DNA from: Planomicrobium okeanokoites
Lineage (GTDB): Bacteria; Bacillota; Bacilli; Bacillales_A; Planococcaceae
Assembly (NCBI RefSeq): GCF_003428875.1
Contig: NZ_QQRS01000006.1
Coordinates: 62,001 to 126,000, forward strand
DNA: 64,000 bases
Direction of reading: 5' to 3'
In this document: positions 17,319 to 26,579 of the stretch, piece after piece
How positions within the stretch are numbered: the first letter of the stretch is position 1
Layout of the letters: the number at the start of each line of letters is the position of its first letter
Made by a program: the position numbers and the translations under genes
Notes under the pieces: generated by a model
What the model was told of the DNA's origin: nothing
What the model saw: the letters and a program-made list of their open reading frames with translations, nothing else
Database searches by the model: none

Positions 17319-18051
17319 TATTATCATCCTCGGTCATCGCGATATAGAGATCATCCAATGTGGCATCGGGCATTCCAAATTCTTTTCTCAGGTCAGCCAT
17401 CGTTCCGATCGCCCGCACTTTTCCATTATGCAGCAGAATGATGCGGTCGCAATATTTCTCGGCAGTCGCAAGAATATGGGTCGACATCAAAACCGATGCC
17501 CCTTTTTTCTTTTGCGTTTCCATTTGATCAAGCAACGATTTTATGCCCAGCGGATCCAGTCCGACAAATGGTTCATCAATGATATAAAGCGACGGGTTGA
17601 CCAAAAAAGCGCTCATGATCATCACTTTTTGCCGCATCCCTTTCGAAAAATGGGAAGGAAACCATTTCAGCCTTTTTTCCATTCTGAATTCCTTCAATAA
17701 TTCTGCAGAACGTTTTTCGAATACATCCCGATCAAGGCCATAAGCCATTGCTGTCAATTCCAGATGTTCACGCAAAGTCAATTCTTCATATAAAACAGGT
17801 GTCTCCGGTATATAGGAGAATGAAGAACGGTACGCATCCATATCTTCCTGAAAACTCTTTCCGTTCAGACGGATTTCACCTGATTTCGCTTGCATGATTC
17901 CGATTATATGCTTGATGGTGGTACTTTTACCGGCGCCATTCAAACCGATCAGGCCGACAAGCTCACCTTTCCCGATTGAAAAACTGACGTCCTTCAACAC
18001 CGGTTTTCGGGTATAGCCCCCTGTTAATGATTCAACTTCCAAAACTGCCAA
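17302..18051 (-). CDS. ecsA: ABC transporter ATP-binding protein EcsA
   Basis: The 249-residue ATPase partners EcsB. It has Walker A GLNGAGKST, Q-loop SYIPETPVLY, signature FSKGMRQKV (the EcsA variant of LSGGQ), Walker B LYIIDEPFVGLD and H-loop STHILATAEKYCD. The start is a TTG (MAVLEVESL) with AGAGGTG six bases upstream; an upstream GTG overlaps the ribosome binding site and is less likely. The hit gene lies divergently beyond a repeat region, the same arrangement as in B. subtilis. Confidence 0.93.
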   Translation of the reverse strand: MAVLEVESLTGGYTRKPVLKDVSFSIGKGELVGLIGLNGAGKSTTIKHIIGIMQAKSGEIRLNGKSFQEDMDAYRSSFSYIPETPVLYEELTLREHLELTAMAYGLDRDVFEKRSAELLKEFRMEKRLKWFPSHFSKGMRQKVMIMSAFLVNPSLYIIDEPFVGLDPLGIKSLLDQMETQKKKGASVLMSTHILATAEKYCDRIILLHNGKVRAIGTMADLRKEFGMPDATLDDLYIAMTEDDNNEEPA

Positions 18052-18072
18052 TCCAAACACCTCTTTCTTACT

Positions 18073-18379
18073 ATATAAGTTGAATTAAAGGAGCATCCTT
18101 TTATACCGCTTCGGCGCTTTGGACAACGCTCCCGCAATAAGCCGAGAAGTACACTCGTCTTATTGCTTCGCCCAGTCCGGCGACGCGCCTTTGCTGAGAG
18201 ATATCTCTAAAGATATGGAGCAAAACAGCGAAGACTTATGGGAGTAGTGGGTAAGAACCGTGCTCCTGCATCGCTGCGCTGCTTCGTCGCAAAGACTTAG
18301 CCTCGCCATGCGTCGGCTAATGTCTTCGAAGCTGTTTTGCGGAATATCGACTATTGTAAATTAGTATTTCAACTTATAT
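18073..18379. repeat. Composite repeat, type B shell with type C insert (copy 2)
   Basis: The block is bounded by a perfect 12-bp inverted repeat ATATAAGTTGAA (18073-18084) / TTCAACTTATAT (18368-18379). Inside is a type B shell with terminal inverted repeats at 18212-18229 and 18331-18348, but the structured core of copies 1 and 3 is replaced by a type C module (18259-18325: GCTCCTGCATCGCTGCGCTG then CTTCGTCGCAAAGACTTAGC). To the left, CAATAAG...CTTATTG and CCGAG...CTCG form another hairpin. The ecsA-hit intergenic region is thus almost wholly repeat, and nothing in it looks protein-coding. Confidence 0.75.
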
Positions 18380-18463
18380 TGTCATTGTATCAAAATCCGC
18401 CGTCAAATTCTTTTTCTTAAAATGAATTATGGTAGACTGAAGAAAATGGAAAGGATGTTGTAT

Positions 18464-18895
18464 ATGACGAATTGCATTTTCTGCAAAATCATTTCAGGTG
18501 ACATTCCAAGTGTAAAAATTTATGAAGATGAAAGCGTCTTCGCCTTTATGGACATCATGCCTTTATCAAAGGGACATACCCTTCTCATCCCGAAAACACA
18601 TCGCGAATCAGTTTATGATCTTACACCCGAAGAAGCAGGCAGCCTTTTCTCAGTGGCACCTAAAATAGCAGCTGCCATCAAAGAAACTTTTAATCCAGAA
18701 GGCATGAACCTCCTCAACAATAACGGAGCTAAAGCCGGACAAAGCGTTTTCCATTTCCACCTCCATTTCATCCCCCGCTACGGCGAGTCGGATGGGTTCG
18801 GCGCCAAATGGATAACCAAGGAAAAAGAATTCACGGCAGAACGGATCCAGGAACTGGCTGAGGAAGTCAAAAATAAATTAGCCGCTGATGCTTGA
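18464..18895 (+). CDS. hit: HIT family protein Hit
   Basis: This 143-residue protein is a histidine-triad nucleotide hydrolase. It begins MTNCIFCKIISGDIPS, with the zinc-binding CxxC of the Hint branch, and carries the catalytic HFHLHFIPR (H-x-H-x-H) near residue 100. Hint proteins hydrolyse AMP-lysine and similar purine phosphoramidates. The start was placed at 18464 because AAAGGATG precedes it at normal distance. Its position divergent from ecsA is conserved in Bacillales. It probably acts in the cytoplasm as a dimer. Confidence 0.94.
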   Translation: MTNCIFCKIISGDIPSVKIYEDESVFAFMDIMPLSKGHTLLIPKTHRESVYDLTPEEAGSLFSVAPKIAAAIKETFNPEGMNLLNNNGAKAGQSVFHFHLHFIPRYGESDGFGAKWITKEKEFTAERIQELAEEVKNKLAADA

Positions 18896-18973
18896 TTTAA
18901 TGCAACAGAGAGTATAGAATCAGTAATAAGTTTTTCGCCTGCGGTCACGAGGACACGCCGGGAGGAGCTAAAA

Positions 18974-18998
18974 TAGCCATGAGCTGAGGAGAGATGAG
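18974..18998 (+). promoter_or_regulatory. Putative TRAP (MtrB) binding array over the trpP ribosome binding site
   Basis: Four GAG triplets stand at 18981, 18986, 18991 and 18996, each separated by exactly two bases, directly before the trpP ATG at 19001 and covering its Shine-Dalgarno sequence. A TAG at 18974 and further GAGs at 18962, 18965 and 18949 lie upstream with less regular spacing. In B. subtilis, tryptophan-loaded TRAP binds (G/U)AG repeats with 2-3 base spacers and blocks trpP translation. The regular spacing and placement fit the same mechanism. Whether this organism has mtrB cannot be seen here. Confidence 0.55.
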
Positions 18999-19000
18999 AA

Positions 19001-19531
19001 ATGAATACGAAGAATCTTGTATTAATGGCGCTGTTGGTCAGCGTCGGGGCGGCATTATATGTGGTCATCCCAGGAATCAACGGTGGAATGAAACCGGACT
19101 TTATGCTGACTATGATGTTTGTTGGTATCCTTTTATTCCCTAATTTAAAATCGACATTTTTACTGGCAGTAACAACGGGCGTGATTTCAGGACTGTTTTC
19201 AACATTCCCTGGAGGATTTTTCCCTAATATCATCGATAAATTCATTACAGCATTTGTCTTTTTGGCATTTGTTTTCCTATTGAAGAGAGCTGCAACTAAA
19301 TTGCCGGCCGCTATTGCCTTAGTAGCAGGCGGAACAATACTTTCCGGCTCCATTTTTCTGTCAGCCGCAATTTTCTTGATCGGTGCAGAAATTCCCTTCG
19401 CTCTTTTATTCACAACAGTCGTATTGCCTGCTATGGTTTTCAACGGCATTGCATTCGGCCTGATTTATCCGATTGTCATCACTTTGGTGAAAAGATCCAA
19501 ATTTGAAACAGCTGTCTCTCAGACAGTATAG
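19001..19531 (+). CDS. trpP: Tryptophan transporter TrpP (YhaG)
   Basis: This is a 176-residue membrane protein with about five hydrophobic helices and the TrpP-family segments GGMKPDFMLTMMFVGILLFP and FSTFPGGFFPNIIDKF. It is the predicted tryptophan permease and lies between hit and yhaH as in B. subtilis. Start ATG at 19001 is embedded in the GAG repeats described separately, which suggests tryptophan-responsive translational control. The length matches the family. A terminator follows. Confidence 0.9.
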   Translation: MNTKNLVLMALLVSVGAALYVVIPGINGGMKPDFMLTMMFVGILLFPNLKSTFLLAVTTGVISGLFSTFPGGFFPNIIDKFITAFVFLAFVFLLKRAATKLPAAIALVAGGTILSGSIFLSAAIFLIGAEIPFALLFTTVVLPAMVFNGIAFGLIYPIVITLVKRSKFETAVSQTV

Positions 19532-19535
19532 TATT

Positions 19536-19574
19536 AGCTTTCCGGTATATTATTTGCCGGAAAGCTTTTTTTCT
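19536..19574 (+). terminator. Intrinsic terminator of trpP
   Basis: AGCTTTCCGG (19536-19545) pairs with CCGGAAAGCT (19557-19566), followed by seven T residues. Confidence 0.9.
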
Positions 19575-19655
19575 TTGAATAGCAATTCAGTTTTATGTTT
19601 TAATTAAGTTAAATAGAGGAAAAGACCTTTATAGGACGAAAGGGGCGCATCATTT

Positions 19656-20102
19656 ATGAAAGCATCGAACTTTTTTATAGGACTTGCGACAGGCCTGGCC
19701 GCAGGAGCGGCGGCAACATTATTTTCAACACCTCAATCTGGTGAAGATCTTCGGACTTCTGTCAAAACCGCTTCTTCAGACTGGAAAGAAAAGTTGGCAG
19801 ATGTCAAAGAACAGGTAAACCAATTGAAGGAATCGGTCAATCACCTGAAAATCGAAGCGAAAACCCAGATTCCACCTGCAATGGATGGATTGAAACAATC
19901 AATGGCTGAATGGCAGGAAGGCACAGCTCCAGCTAAGGAACATCTTCAGTTGGAAATAATGGCTATCCAAAATGCAATCGAAGAATTGCAGAAATCCATC
20001 AGTAAAGATAAAAAAGAAGATAAAGATGATGACAAAAAGTACGTTAAAAACGAAGAATTTAATGAAATCGAAACAGAAGATGATAAAAAAGTTTCACAAT
20101 AA
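19656..20102 (+). CDS. yhaH: YtxH domain-containing protein YhaH
   Basis: The 148-residue protein has an N-terminal hydrophobic segment rich in Gly and Ala (FFIGLATGLAAGAAATLFSTPQSGEDLR), which is the YtxH/gas-vesicle-like motif, followed by a long amphipathic helical region (about 45-115) and a very charged Lys/Asp tail. It is probably membrane-anchored with a cytoplasmic coiled coil. YtxH proteins are general stress-related in B. subtilis, with no known activity. Position between trpP and hpr supports the yhaH name. Confidence 0.82.
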   Translation: MKASNFFIGLATGLAAGAAATLFSTPQSGEDLRTSVKTASSDWKEKLADVKEQVNQLKESVNHLKIEAKTQIPPAMDGLKQSMAEWQEGTAPAKEHLQLEIMAIQNAIEELQKSISKDKKEDKDDDKKYVKNEEFNEIETEDDKKVSQ

Positions 20103-20126
20103 CCCATTTTTTAGCTGAATAGGAAC

Positions 20127-20155
20127 AAAAAAACTGCCATTTGGCAGTTTTTTTA
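20127..20155 (+). terminator. Intrinsic terminator of yhaH
   Basis: AAAACTGCCA (20130-20139) and TGGCAGTTTT (20142-20151) form a stem followed by a T run; A residues upstream could make it work on both strands. Confidence 0.88.
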
Positions 20156-20243
20156 ATAAGTTTTTTTACTATTCGGACTTTTATTCACTTTACTTTATTG
20201 CTATAATGAAGAAAATCTCAAAATATGGGAAGAAGGTGCTTTT

Positions 20244-20801
20244 GTGGTCGAACGCGATTATACGATGAAAGAAGCGATGATGTTCAGCCAGCGTATCGGA
20301 CAATTATCCAAAGCGTTATGGAAAGCAGTTGAAAAAGATTGGCAATTATGGATTAAACCGTATGACCTGAATATTAATGAGCATCATATTCTGTGGATAG
20401 CGTATCATCTGAAAGGTGCCTCGATTTCAGACGTGGCAAAATTTGGCGTCATGCATGTATCAACCGCCTTCAACTTTTCCAAAAAACTTGAAGAACGGGA
20501 ACTTCTGGCTTTCTCAAAGCGCGATACCGATAAACGGAATACGTATATCGAATTGGCCAGCCAAGGTGAAGATTTGATGCAGGAAATGATTGAACGCTAT
20601 CACGACACACCTCATTCTGTGATTGATGGATCTTTGAAGCTGCGGGAGCTTTATGGAAAATTCCCAGAGTTTTTAGAGGTTATGGCTGTTATCAGAACCA
20701 TTTATGGCGATGATTTCATGGAAATTTTCGAGGCCTCATTCAAAAATATCGAAAGCAAGTTCAATGAAGAAAACCATATTGTCGAAGCTGCCGAAAAATA
20801 A
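20244..20801 (+). CDS. hpr: MarR-family transition-state regulator Hpr (ScoC)
   Basis: The protein has 185 residues and is a MarR-type winged-helix repressor. The N-terminus [27 protein letters not shown] and the wing region [27 protein letters not shown] match Hpr/ScoC closely. In B. subtilis it represses extracellular protease genes and peptide transporters during transition state. The start is a GTG with AAGGTG upstream. A TATAAT at 20202-20207 is a likely -10 element, with a weak -35. The order trpP-yhaH-hpr is conserved. Confidence 0.93.
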   Translation: MVERDYTMKEAMMFSQRIGQLSKALWKAVEKDWQLWIKPYDLNINEHHILWIAYHLKGASISDVAKFGVMHVSTAFNFSKKLEERELLAFSKRDTDKRNTYIELASQGEDLMQEMIERYHDTPHSVIDGSLKLRELYGKFPEFLEVMAVIRTIYGDDFMEIFEASFKNIESKFNEENHIVEAAEK

Positions 20802-20911
20802 TGAAAACGCTGTCAGGACAGAGTTTTTAAATAGGCTTGCATTTATCGAAAAATCGTTGTATTGTATGTATCGACTCATCTGAAAATACCTAATTGCGGG
20901 GGATACATTTT

Positions 20912-21457
20912 ATGCACTGCTGGAAAACGATAAATGTTAAAAAAGAATATGGCTTTAACCGCCTTTTCACATTCGCAGTGTTGGCTGGGATGGGTGTCTT
21001 CACGACGTTTTATGTTCTATTAAATTTCTTTTATACCACACCTTTATCCGATCGTTATTTTTTCTTTTTCTTCCTGGCGATATTAGCAATTTATCCGCTT
21101 CATAAAATGCTGCACTTTGTGCCGCTGATCGGCAGCCGAAAATGTTTGAAAATCATTTTACGTAAACAAATGGTCTTGTTACCCGGAATATCATTGCATG
21201 TAAAAGAGCCGGTGGCAAAAACAAGATTCCTGTTGGCACTGCTGACACCGTTTGTTCTTTTGAACACAGTGATCATTTTGCTTAGTGCCCTCTTCCCTGC
21301 CTATATCCATTATTTCGCGATTCTGCTTGCTTATCATTGCAGCCTTTGCCTGACAGACCTTATCTATATCCGTCACTTGCTCCGTACACCAAAGCATGCA
21401 TTGATTGAAGAAACTGAGACTGGCTTTGAGATCCTGGTTCCACAGGCAATCGGTTAA
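20912..21457 (+). CDS. yhaJ: DUF3267 membrane protein (YhaJ-like)
   Basis: This 181-residue protein has four or five hydrophobic segments. It begins MHCWKTINV, as in YhaJ-type DUF3267 proteins, which are distantly related to zinc metalloproteases. Where active members have HExxH, this protein has HKMLH (residues about 64-68), so the catalytic Glu is a lysine and peptidase activity is doubtful. The start was set at 20912 because GGGGGAT lies just upstream. It sits between hpr and prsA as in B. subtilis. Function is unknown. Confidence 0.65.
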   Translation: MHCWKTINVKKEYGFNRLFTFAVLAGMGVFTTFYVLLNFFYTTPLSDRYFFFFFLAILAIYPLHKMLHFVPLIGSRKCLKIILRKQMVLLPGISLHVKEPVAKTRFLLALLTPFVLLNTVIILLSALFPAYIHYFAILLAYHCSLCLTDLIYIRHLLRTPKHALIEETETGFEILVPQAIG

Positions 21458-21516
21458 TCCTGTATTTTCTTTCCGAATTTGTTATACTTGAATCTAAGGT
21501 AGAGGGGAGGAAATTC

Positions 21517-21702
21517 ATGATTATCGCGTTTATAGTTATGTTCTCAGTGTTTTACCTATTCCAAATCAATAGAATGACTTTGGCATTGGTGACATCACGG
21601 GAAATTCCAGAAGAAAATCACGAGAAAATATTCCGTACGATTAATATATTGATTACAATTTTATTGGTCTCGCTTTATGTAGGTGTAGAATTTACTCCTT
21701 AA
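21517..21702 (+). CDS. Small two-helix membrane protein, hypothetical
   Basis: A 61-residue ORF with a good AGGGGAGG ribosome binding site ten bases before its ATG. Two hydrophobic segments (about 2-16 and 43-58) flank a polar stretch TSREIPEENHEKIFR. I do not recognise the family. By position it corresponds to the small genes between yhaJ and prsA in B. subtilis (yhaK/yhaL region), but its sequence does not look like the sporulation protein YhaL. A hairpin with T run follows it. Confidence 0.65.
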   Translation: MIIAFIVMFSVFYLFQINRMTLALVTSREIPEENHEKIFRTINILITILLVSLYVGVEFTP

Positions 21703-21737
21703 GTCTATTTGCCCTTTGGCAGGTAGATTTTTTTTAT
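21703..21737 (+). terminator. Probable intrinsic terminator before prsA
   Basis: CTATTTGCC and GGCAGGTAG pair (with U-G pairs) around CTTT right after the small ORF and are followed by a long T run. Confidence 0.7.
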
Positions 21738-21841
21738 CCAAAAATAAATACGGATTATCCGGTTAAAGAAACTTTTTTAATTTTTAAACGTTTATGGTAT
21801 AGTAACTACGGCAACAAGAATGTATGATAGGAGCGGAATTT

Positions 21842-22726
21842 ATGAAAAAAACAGTATTAACTTTATCTTTAGCGGCTTCGGTATTGGCCCTGGCAGCCTG
21901 CAGCGACGACAATGCTGACAGCAAAGTCCTAGTGACATCAGAAGTCGGAGACGTCACTAAAGAGGAACTATATCAGGAAATGAAAACTTCAATCGGTGAG
22001 CAGGCGATCCAAATTTTGATGATTGAAAAAGTCCTGTCCGAAGAATATGAAGTAACTGACGAAGAAGTTCAGGCTGAAATCGAAAGTTCGAAAGAAGAAT
22101 ACGGCGAAAACTATGAAGCCTTCCTAGAGCAGAACAATCAAACTGAGGAAAGCTATGAAAAAGTGATCCGTTTGAATCTCTTACAGGAAAAAGCTCTGAC
22201 TGACGGTGTTGAAGTGACTGACGAAGAGATTCAGGCACAATACGAGCGTCAGACAATGGAACTGAACGGACGCCATATTTTAGTTGCTGATGAAGAGACT
22301 GCTGCTACAGTCAAAGAGGAACTTGACGGCGGCGCGGACTTTGCTGAATTGGCACAGGAGTATTCGACTGATGGCTCAGCAGCAGAAGGCGGAGATTTAG
22401 GGTGGTTTGGAGTCGGCGCTATGGTGCCGGAATTTGAAGAAGCTGCCTATTCGTTGGAAGTTGATGAAATCAGTGAACCTGTACAATCCCAATTCGGATA
22501 CCATATCATTCAAATCACTGACAAACGCGAAGTAGAAGGCGCTGAACCACTTGAAGGACAGGAAGAGGACATCCGCAGCGAGATTGCTATGCAAAAAGCC
22601 GATCAAGCCGCATTGCTTCCGAAAATTGCAGAATTGATGGAACAAGCTAATGTAGAAATCAAGGACGAAGAACTTGAAGGCGCATTGGACGAAATCATGA
22701 ATGCAGGAGCACCTGCTGAAGAATAA
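21842..22726 (+). CDS. prsA: Peptidyl-prolyl cis-trans isomerase lipoprotein PrsA
   Basis: PrsA is the extracellular foldase that helps secreted proteins fold after Sec translocation. The 294-residue protein starts with a lipoprotein signal (lipobox LALAAC, Cys20), then an N-terminal chaperone region of helices, a parvulin PpiC domain (about 135-225: [53 protein letters not shown]) and an acidic C-terminal helix. The start at 21842 has AGGAGCGG upstream. It is the only foldase here. A strong terminator separates it from the convergent yhaM. Confidence 0.95.
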   Translation: MKKTVLTLSLAASVLALAACSDDNADSKVLVTSEVGDVTKEELYQEMKTSIGEQAIQILMIEKVLSEEYEVTDEEVQAEIESSKEEYGENYEAFLEQNNQTEESYEKVIRLNLLQEKALTDGVEVTDEEIQAQYERQTMELNGRHILVADEETAATVKEELDGGADFAELAQEYSTDGSAAEGGDLGWFGVGAMVPEFEEAAYSLEVDEISEPVQSQFGYHIIQITDKREVEGAEPLEGQEEDIRSEIAMQKADQAALLPKIAELMEQANVEIKDEELEGALDEIMNAGAPAEE

Positions 22727-22737
22727 GTTTTATACAG

Positions 22738-22772
22738 AAAACCCCCATTTCAAATTGAAATGGGGGTTTATT
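22738..22772. terminator. Bidirectional terminator between prsA and yhaM
   Basis: ACCCCCATTTCAA (22741-22753) pairs with TTGAAATGGGGGT (22755-22767), with A and T runs outside, between convergent genes. Confidence 0.92.
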
Positions 22773-22791
22773 CTTGCTGATTTTCCTTGTA

Positions 22792-23730
22792 TTATATTTT
22801 CGGTTTGTAGAATGAGCGGTTTTCCAATGGGAAAAGCCTTTCGGAGAATTCGCCGGGTTTTGTTTTTTCGAGTGCCCGGTCCAGCATCATCATTTTCGCG
22901 TCGATATTGTCGATATAATGAAGCATCTCCGCTTCTTTGATCATCGGACGTTTAGGGCTTCCCCACTCTTCTTTGCCGTGGTGGGACAGAACCATGTGCT
23001 GGAGAAGCATCACTTCTTCCCCTTCAATTTCCAGCTCTTCGGCAGTTTTTGAAATCTCCGTCACCATGATTGAGATATGGCCTAATAGATTGCCTTCCAC
23101 CGTATAGGTTGTAGCAATAGGTCCGGATAATTCGAATACTTTGCCGATATCATGCAGGATGATCCCTGCATAAAGCAGATCCTTATTTAAGGTCGGATAG
23201 ATGCCGAGCAACGCTTTTCCTAAACGCAGCATGGAAACTACATGATCCGCCAAGCCTGACACGTAATCATGGTGATTGCGGGTTGCTGCCGGAAAAGTCA
23301 ATACACTTTGCTGGTGTTTTTTCAGGATATGACGTGTAATCCGCTGAATCTGTGGGTTTTCCATTTCGAACAGGTATTGCATGATTTCTTCAAAAAGCTG
23401 TTCTGTGCTTTTTTCGGAAGCCGGCAGTAAATCCCCAATCGACTGGTTTTCTTCCGGTTTTGCCGGTCGGATACTCTTTATCCGCAACTGATTCTTTCCA
23501 CGATAGTTATGGATTTCTCCCCCTACCCGCACAATCGTTTCAGCGGCAAAAAGTTTTTCGTGTTCATCTTTGGTATCCCATAATTTTGCTTCGATATCCC
23601 CGCTTTTATCCTGTAAAACCAGTGACATGAAAGGATTGCCCGTTGTGGTCACCCCTTTTACCGATTGCTTGATCAAAAGGAATTCATCTATTGTTTCGCC
23701 AACAGCCCGCTGGGTAATGCCTTTTTTCAT
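22792..23730 (-). CDS. yhaM: 3'->5' exoribonuclease YhaM
   Basis: The protein has 312 residues. The N-terminal third is an OB-fold ([24 protein letters not shown], then [18 protein letters not shown]) and the C-terminal part is an HD phosphohydrolase domain ([13 protein letters not shown] with an N-terminal His, [12 protein letters not shown] as the HD motif, [10 protein letters not shown]). YhaM degrades RNA and single-stranded DNA from the 3' end. It overlaps yhaN by four bases (ATGA), so it ends a yhaO-yhaN-yhaM operon. Confidence 0.94.
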   Translation of the reverse strand: MKKGITQRAVGETIDEFLLIKQSVKGVTTTGNPFMSLVLQDKSGDIEAKLWDTKDEHEKLFAAETIVRVGGEIHNYRGKNQLRIKSIRPAKPEENQSIGDLLPASEKSTEQLFEEIMQYLFEMENPQIQRITRHILKKHQQSVLTFPAATRNHHDYVSGLADHVVSMLRLGKALLGIYPTLNKDLLYAGIILHDIGKVFELSGPIATTYTVEGNLLGHISIMVTEISKTAEELEIEGEEVMLLQHMVLSHHGKEEWGSPKRPMIKEAEMLHYIDNIDAKMMMLDRALEKTKPGEFSERLFPLENRSFYKPKI

Positions 23731-26579
23731 AAATACACACTCCTTCCAGTGTTGGCCACATCGATTACCTGCGCTTCAGGCCAAGCCTGGCACATATCTT
23801 CGTGGCAAGTAAAATAAATGAACTGATGATCCGTCTGCAGCTCTTTTATCAAGTTTATCACTTGCTGCAGCCGCAGGCGATCAAAATGGACAAATGGATC
23901 ATCCATGATAATTGGGAAAGGGTGGCTCTTCTGCATGGACACAGCCAGACTGAGGCGCAACGCCAGATATGCCTGTTCTTTCGTAGCCTGACTCAATTCC
24001 GATATGCGAAAACGAATATTGTCTTTTCTGACTGCTTCAAAATGTCCGTCAGGATGAATTTCCATCGCTATATAGGAATTTCCGGTCAAACGCCCAAAAT
24101 ACTCACAGGCTTTGGAAAGAACGGCTGGCAGCGATTTTTCTTTCAGCTCAGCCATTGTACTGCGAATAGCCTCAATAATCGCTTTGTCCACTGACCACCG
24201 AAAAGCAAGCTTGTTGAATTCCGCTTTTTTCTCTTCATATTTCTGCAATTTCAATTCATAATCCTGATTCGTCAGCAAGTGGTTCACTTTTTGCTGAAGC
24301 TCAGCTCTTTCATTCAGAATCTGATTGCGTTCCTTTCTTATTTCAGAAAGCTCCCGTTCCAGTTCATTCATGTGTTCTTTTAATGAATTCCCTGTCTCAC
24401 CTTCCTCAGGTTCGGCCGCTCCAATCGCCCGCCATTGGCTGCTGACGAGTCCAAATTCCTGCTCCAGCTCTTTCTTATGCAGCCACTCAAGATGAAACTG
24501 GTAAAACTGTTCCATATTTGCGGCTCCACTCTCCTTAAGAAGCTCATCTTTCTCCTTCTCAAGCTCCTGCAAATAACCTGCTTGCCTCTCAACGTCTTCT
24601 TTCAAAGCTTCCCTTTTTTCACTGTGCCTCTGGTTTCTGTCATTCACTTCATTGAATTTTTTTGACTCTGCCCGGAGAACAGTGTACATCTCTCCTGCTT
24701 GAACGTTTTTGCCTGTTGCGGCAGCTGCTGCTCTTATCCAATCCGCCTTCTCGATTTCGGCGTTCTTTAAAAACTCTTCAATTCTTTGCAGCTTACTGTG
24801 AAGCTCCTGTACTTTTCTGACTGTTTGAAAGAGCTCGATGACAATAGAAGAACTCGCAGAAGATGTAATTCCGATATTTTCGATAAAAGCAGTGAATTCC
24901 TTTTTAGCAGGCTGTACATCCCTGTTTGTGGTAAGTTCCTCGATTTTCTGATCAGCCTTTGAGATTATACGCAAAGTTTCTTCAACTTTTCGGTCATGCT
25001 CCGCTATTCTATGCTGCAGCGATTCCATTTCGGCTTCTTTGCCACTGAAACGCTTAATGACTTCTTCAAGATCCTCATCCATTGAAACTGGTTTTTGACG
25101 TGTTTTCATAAACAGCATTACTCCGGCTGCAACTGCCGCAAAAGCGATAATCGCAACCAGGATATTATCGCTCAAAAAGCCGGCCAGAACTCCGGCTGCG
25201 CCAATTGCAGCGAGTATCAAGGGGAAGAGCTGATTCGCCGGTTCCGCGCCAAGCCTTTTCATGGCTTTCGCTTCTGCCAGCTTAAGCGCATTTTCAGGCC
25301 ATTTTGCCGCTGTCTCCACCTGTTCCGGAGTCGGAGCAATGCTTTCGAGATAAGACATCTCTTTTTCAGCTTCAATCAGTTTCTGTTTTTCCTCTTGAAG
25401 ATCCCGTTCACGGAATCGGCTGTTCTCTTCTTCCCTATCCGCTTCTACCGCTAAATTCCGCAGCTTTTCTTCATTTATCAAGGAAGTGTCGAATGTCAGC
25501 GCCTCATTTAAAGCCATGCCGGCCAAACCAAGCTGCCCGCCAAGTTCATATTTCAACTTTTCAGCTTCTTCTTCCATATTCCTATATTGTGATAAAAATC
25601 TCAGCCACTGCGATTCCTTTTCAAGCATTTCTGCCAGTGCGTCACCGCTTGTTCCAGCAGTTTCAATTTCAGGTAATGCTGCTAATTCTTTTTCAGCTTG
25701 CTTCATTTTTGCTGAGGCATCGGATATCCTTTCAGACAAACGGTCCATGCGTCTGCTGCCATCCGCTGGAAAAAAGTCGATCGACAACGATGCCAGCTGC
25801 TCTTCCAACTGTCTTTTCCGTTCTGCTATCGGAGCCGCCTGCTGGCGTTTGGTGATAATGGACAGCAATTCTGAAATGGAATTTTCCCGCTCCATCAGTC
25901 CCTTCAGGCTGCTGTCCAATCCATCCATCCGTTCCACAAAAGGGCCGTATAAATCCGCCTGCCCGCGGTGTTCCTTCAATTCCCGCTCATCGTTCCGGAG
26001 CTGCTCGATCAATAGGTTCATCCGGGGATTGCGGCCCCCTTTCTTGAACAGCTCGCCCATATCCTTTTCAAGTTCCGATTCCATCTTTGTAATAGAATCG
26101 ACTCCTGTTGTACCTGACGCGAGCAGTGTACGGCTCAATTGCTCTTCTGTCATTTTATCCAGCCCCTGCAGTTCATGGATGGAAAATGAAAAAATCGCAT
26201 CGAATGAAGCCCGGTCATAATCACGTAAAATCTTTTTCAATTCGGTTTCCGCCCCCCGGGAACCATCTTCGAAATAGACCGTTACATCTCCAGCCGCTTT
26301 GCCTTTTACGCGTTCAACTATCACTTTTCCATACTGTGAATCATTCAAATAGAGCTGCCCGCCATATTTCCCTCCCGCTTTTGGTTCATAACGGCTTTCC
26401 GCCTGGTTGCGAGATGGAAATCCGAAAAGAATCTGAATGATGAATTGCTGAATCGTGGTTTTGCCTGCTTCATTATTGCCATAGAAGACGGCTAACTCCT
26501 CATTGACATCCAATGCAAGATTTTCGTGCTTGCCGAATCCGTAGATCATCAATTTCTCGATTTTCATTTCTTCATTCAC
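23727..26579 (-). CDS. yhaN: SMC/RecN-like AAA ATPase YhaN with internal membrane hairpin
   Basis: This is a 950-residue ATPase of the SbcC/Rad50-like group. Walker A is GNNEAGKTT (34-42), the signature-like [19 protein letters not shown] is near 865 and Walker B is [13 protein letters not shown] near 895. Long coiled coils occupy about 165-440 and 500-830. Between them, residues 451-491 form two hydrophobic segments separated by a short turn, so instead of a zinc hook the coiled-coil tip carries a membrane hairpin. It is followed by yhaM and overlaps the end of yhaO by eight bases. The start may be the GTG at 26579 or an ATG four codons later. The partner is the phosphoesterase YhaO. Confidence 0.9.
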   Translation of the reverse strand: MNEEMKIEKLMIYGFGKHENLALDVNEELAVFYGNNEAGKTTIQQFIIQILFGFPSRNQAESRYEPKAGGKYGGQLYLNDSQYGKVIVERVKGKAAGDVTVYFEDGSRGAETELKKILRDYDRASFDAIFSFSIHELQGLDKMTEEQLSRTLLASGTTGVDSITKMESELEKDMGELFKKGGRNPRMNLLIEQLRNDERELKEHRGQADLYGPFVERMDGLDSSLKGLMERENSISELLSIITKRQQAAPIAERKRQLEEQLASLSIDFFPADGSRRMDRLSERISDASAKMKQAEKELAALPEIETAGTSGDALAEMLEKESQWLRFLSQYRNMEEEAEKLKYELGGQLGLAGMALNEALTFDTSLINEEKLRNLAVEADREEENSRFRERDLQEEKQKLIEAEKEMSYLESIAPTPEQVETAAKWPENALKLAEAKAMKRLGAEPANQLFPLILAAIGAAGVLAGFLSDNILVAIIAFAAVAAGVMLFMKTRQKPVSMDEDLEEVIKRFSGKEAEMESLQHRIAEHDRKVEETLRIISKADQKIEELTTNRDVQPAKKEFTAFIENIGITSSASSSIVIELFQTVRKVQELHSKLQRIEEFLKNAEIEKADWIRAAAAATGKNVQAGEMYTVLRAESKKFNEVNDRNQRHSEKREALKEDVERQAGYLQELEKEKDELLKESGAANMEQFYQFHLEWLHKKELEQEFGLVSSQWRAIGAAEPEEGETGNSLKEHMNELERELSEIRKERNQILNERAELQQKVNHLLTNQDYELKLQKYEEKKAEFNKLAFRWSVDKAIIEAIRSTMAELKEKSLPAVLSKACEYFGRLTGNSYIAMEIHPDGHFEAVRKDNIRFRISELSQATKEQAYLALRLSLAVSMQKSHPFPIIMDDPFVHFDRLRLQQVINLIKELQTDHQFIYFTCHEDMCQAWPEAQVIDVANTGRSVYL

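Noticed and set aside
21517-21702. Naming the 61-residue membrane protein yhaL
   Set aside because: Sequence and topology (two helices) do not fit the single-helix sporulation protein YhaL; only position is similar.
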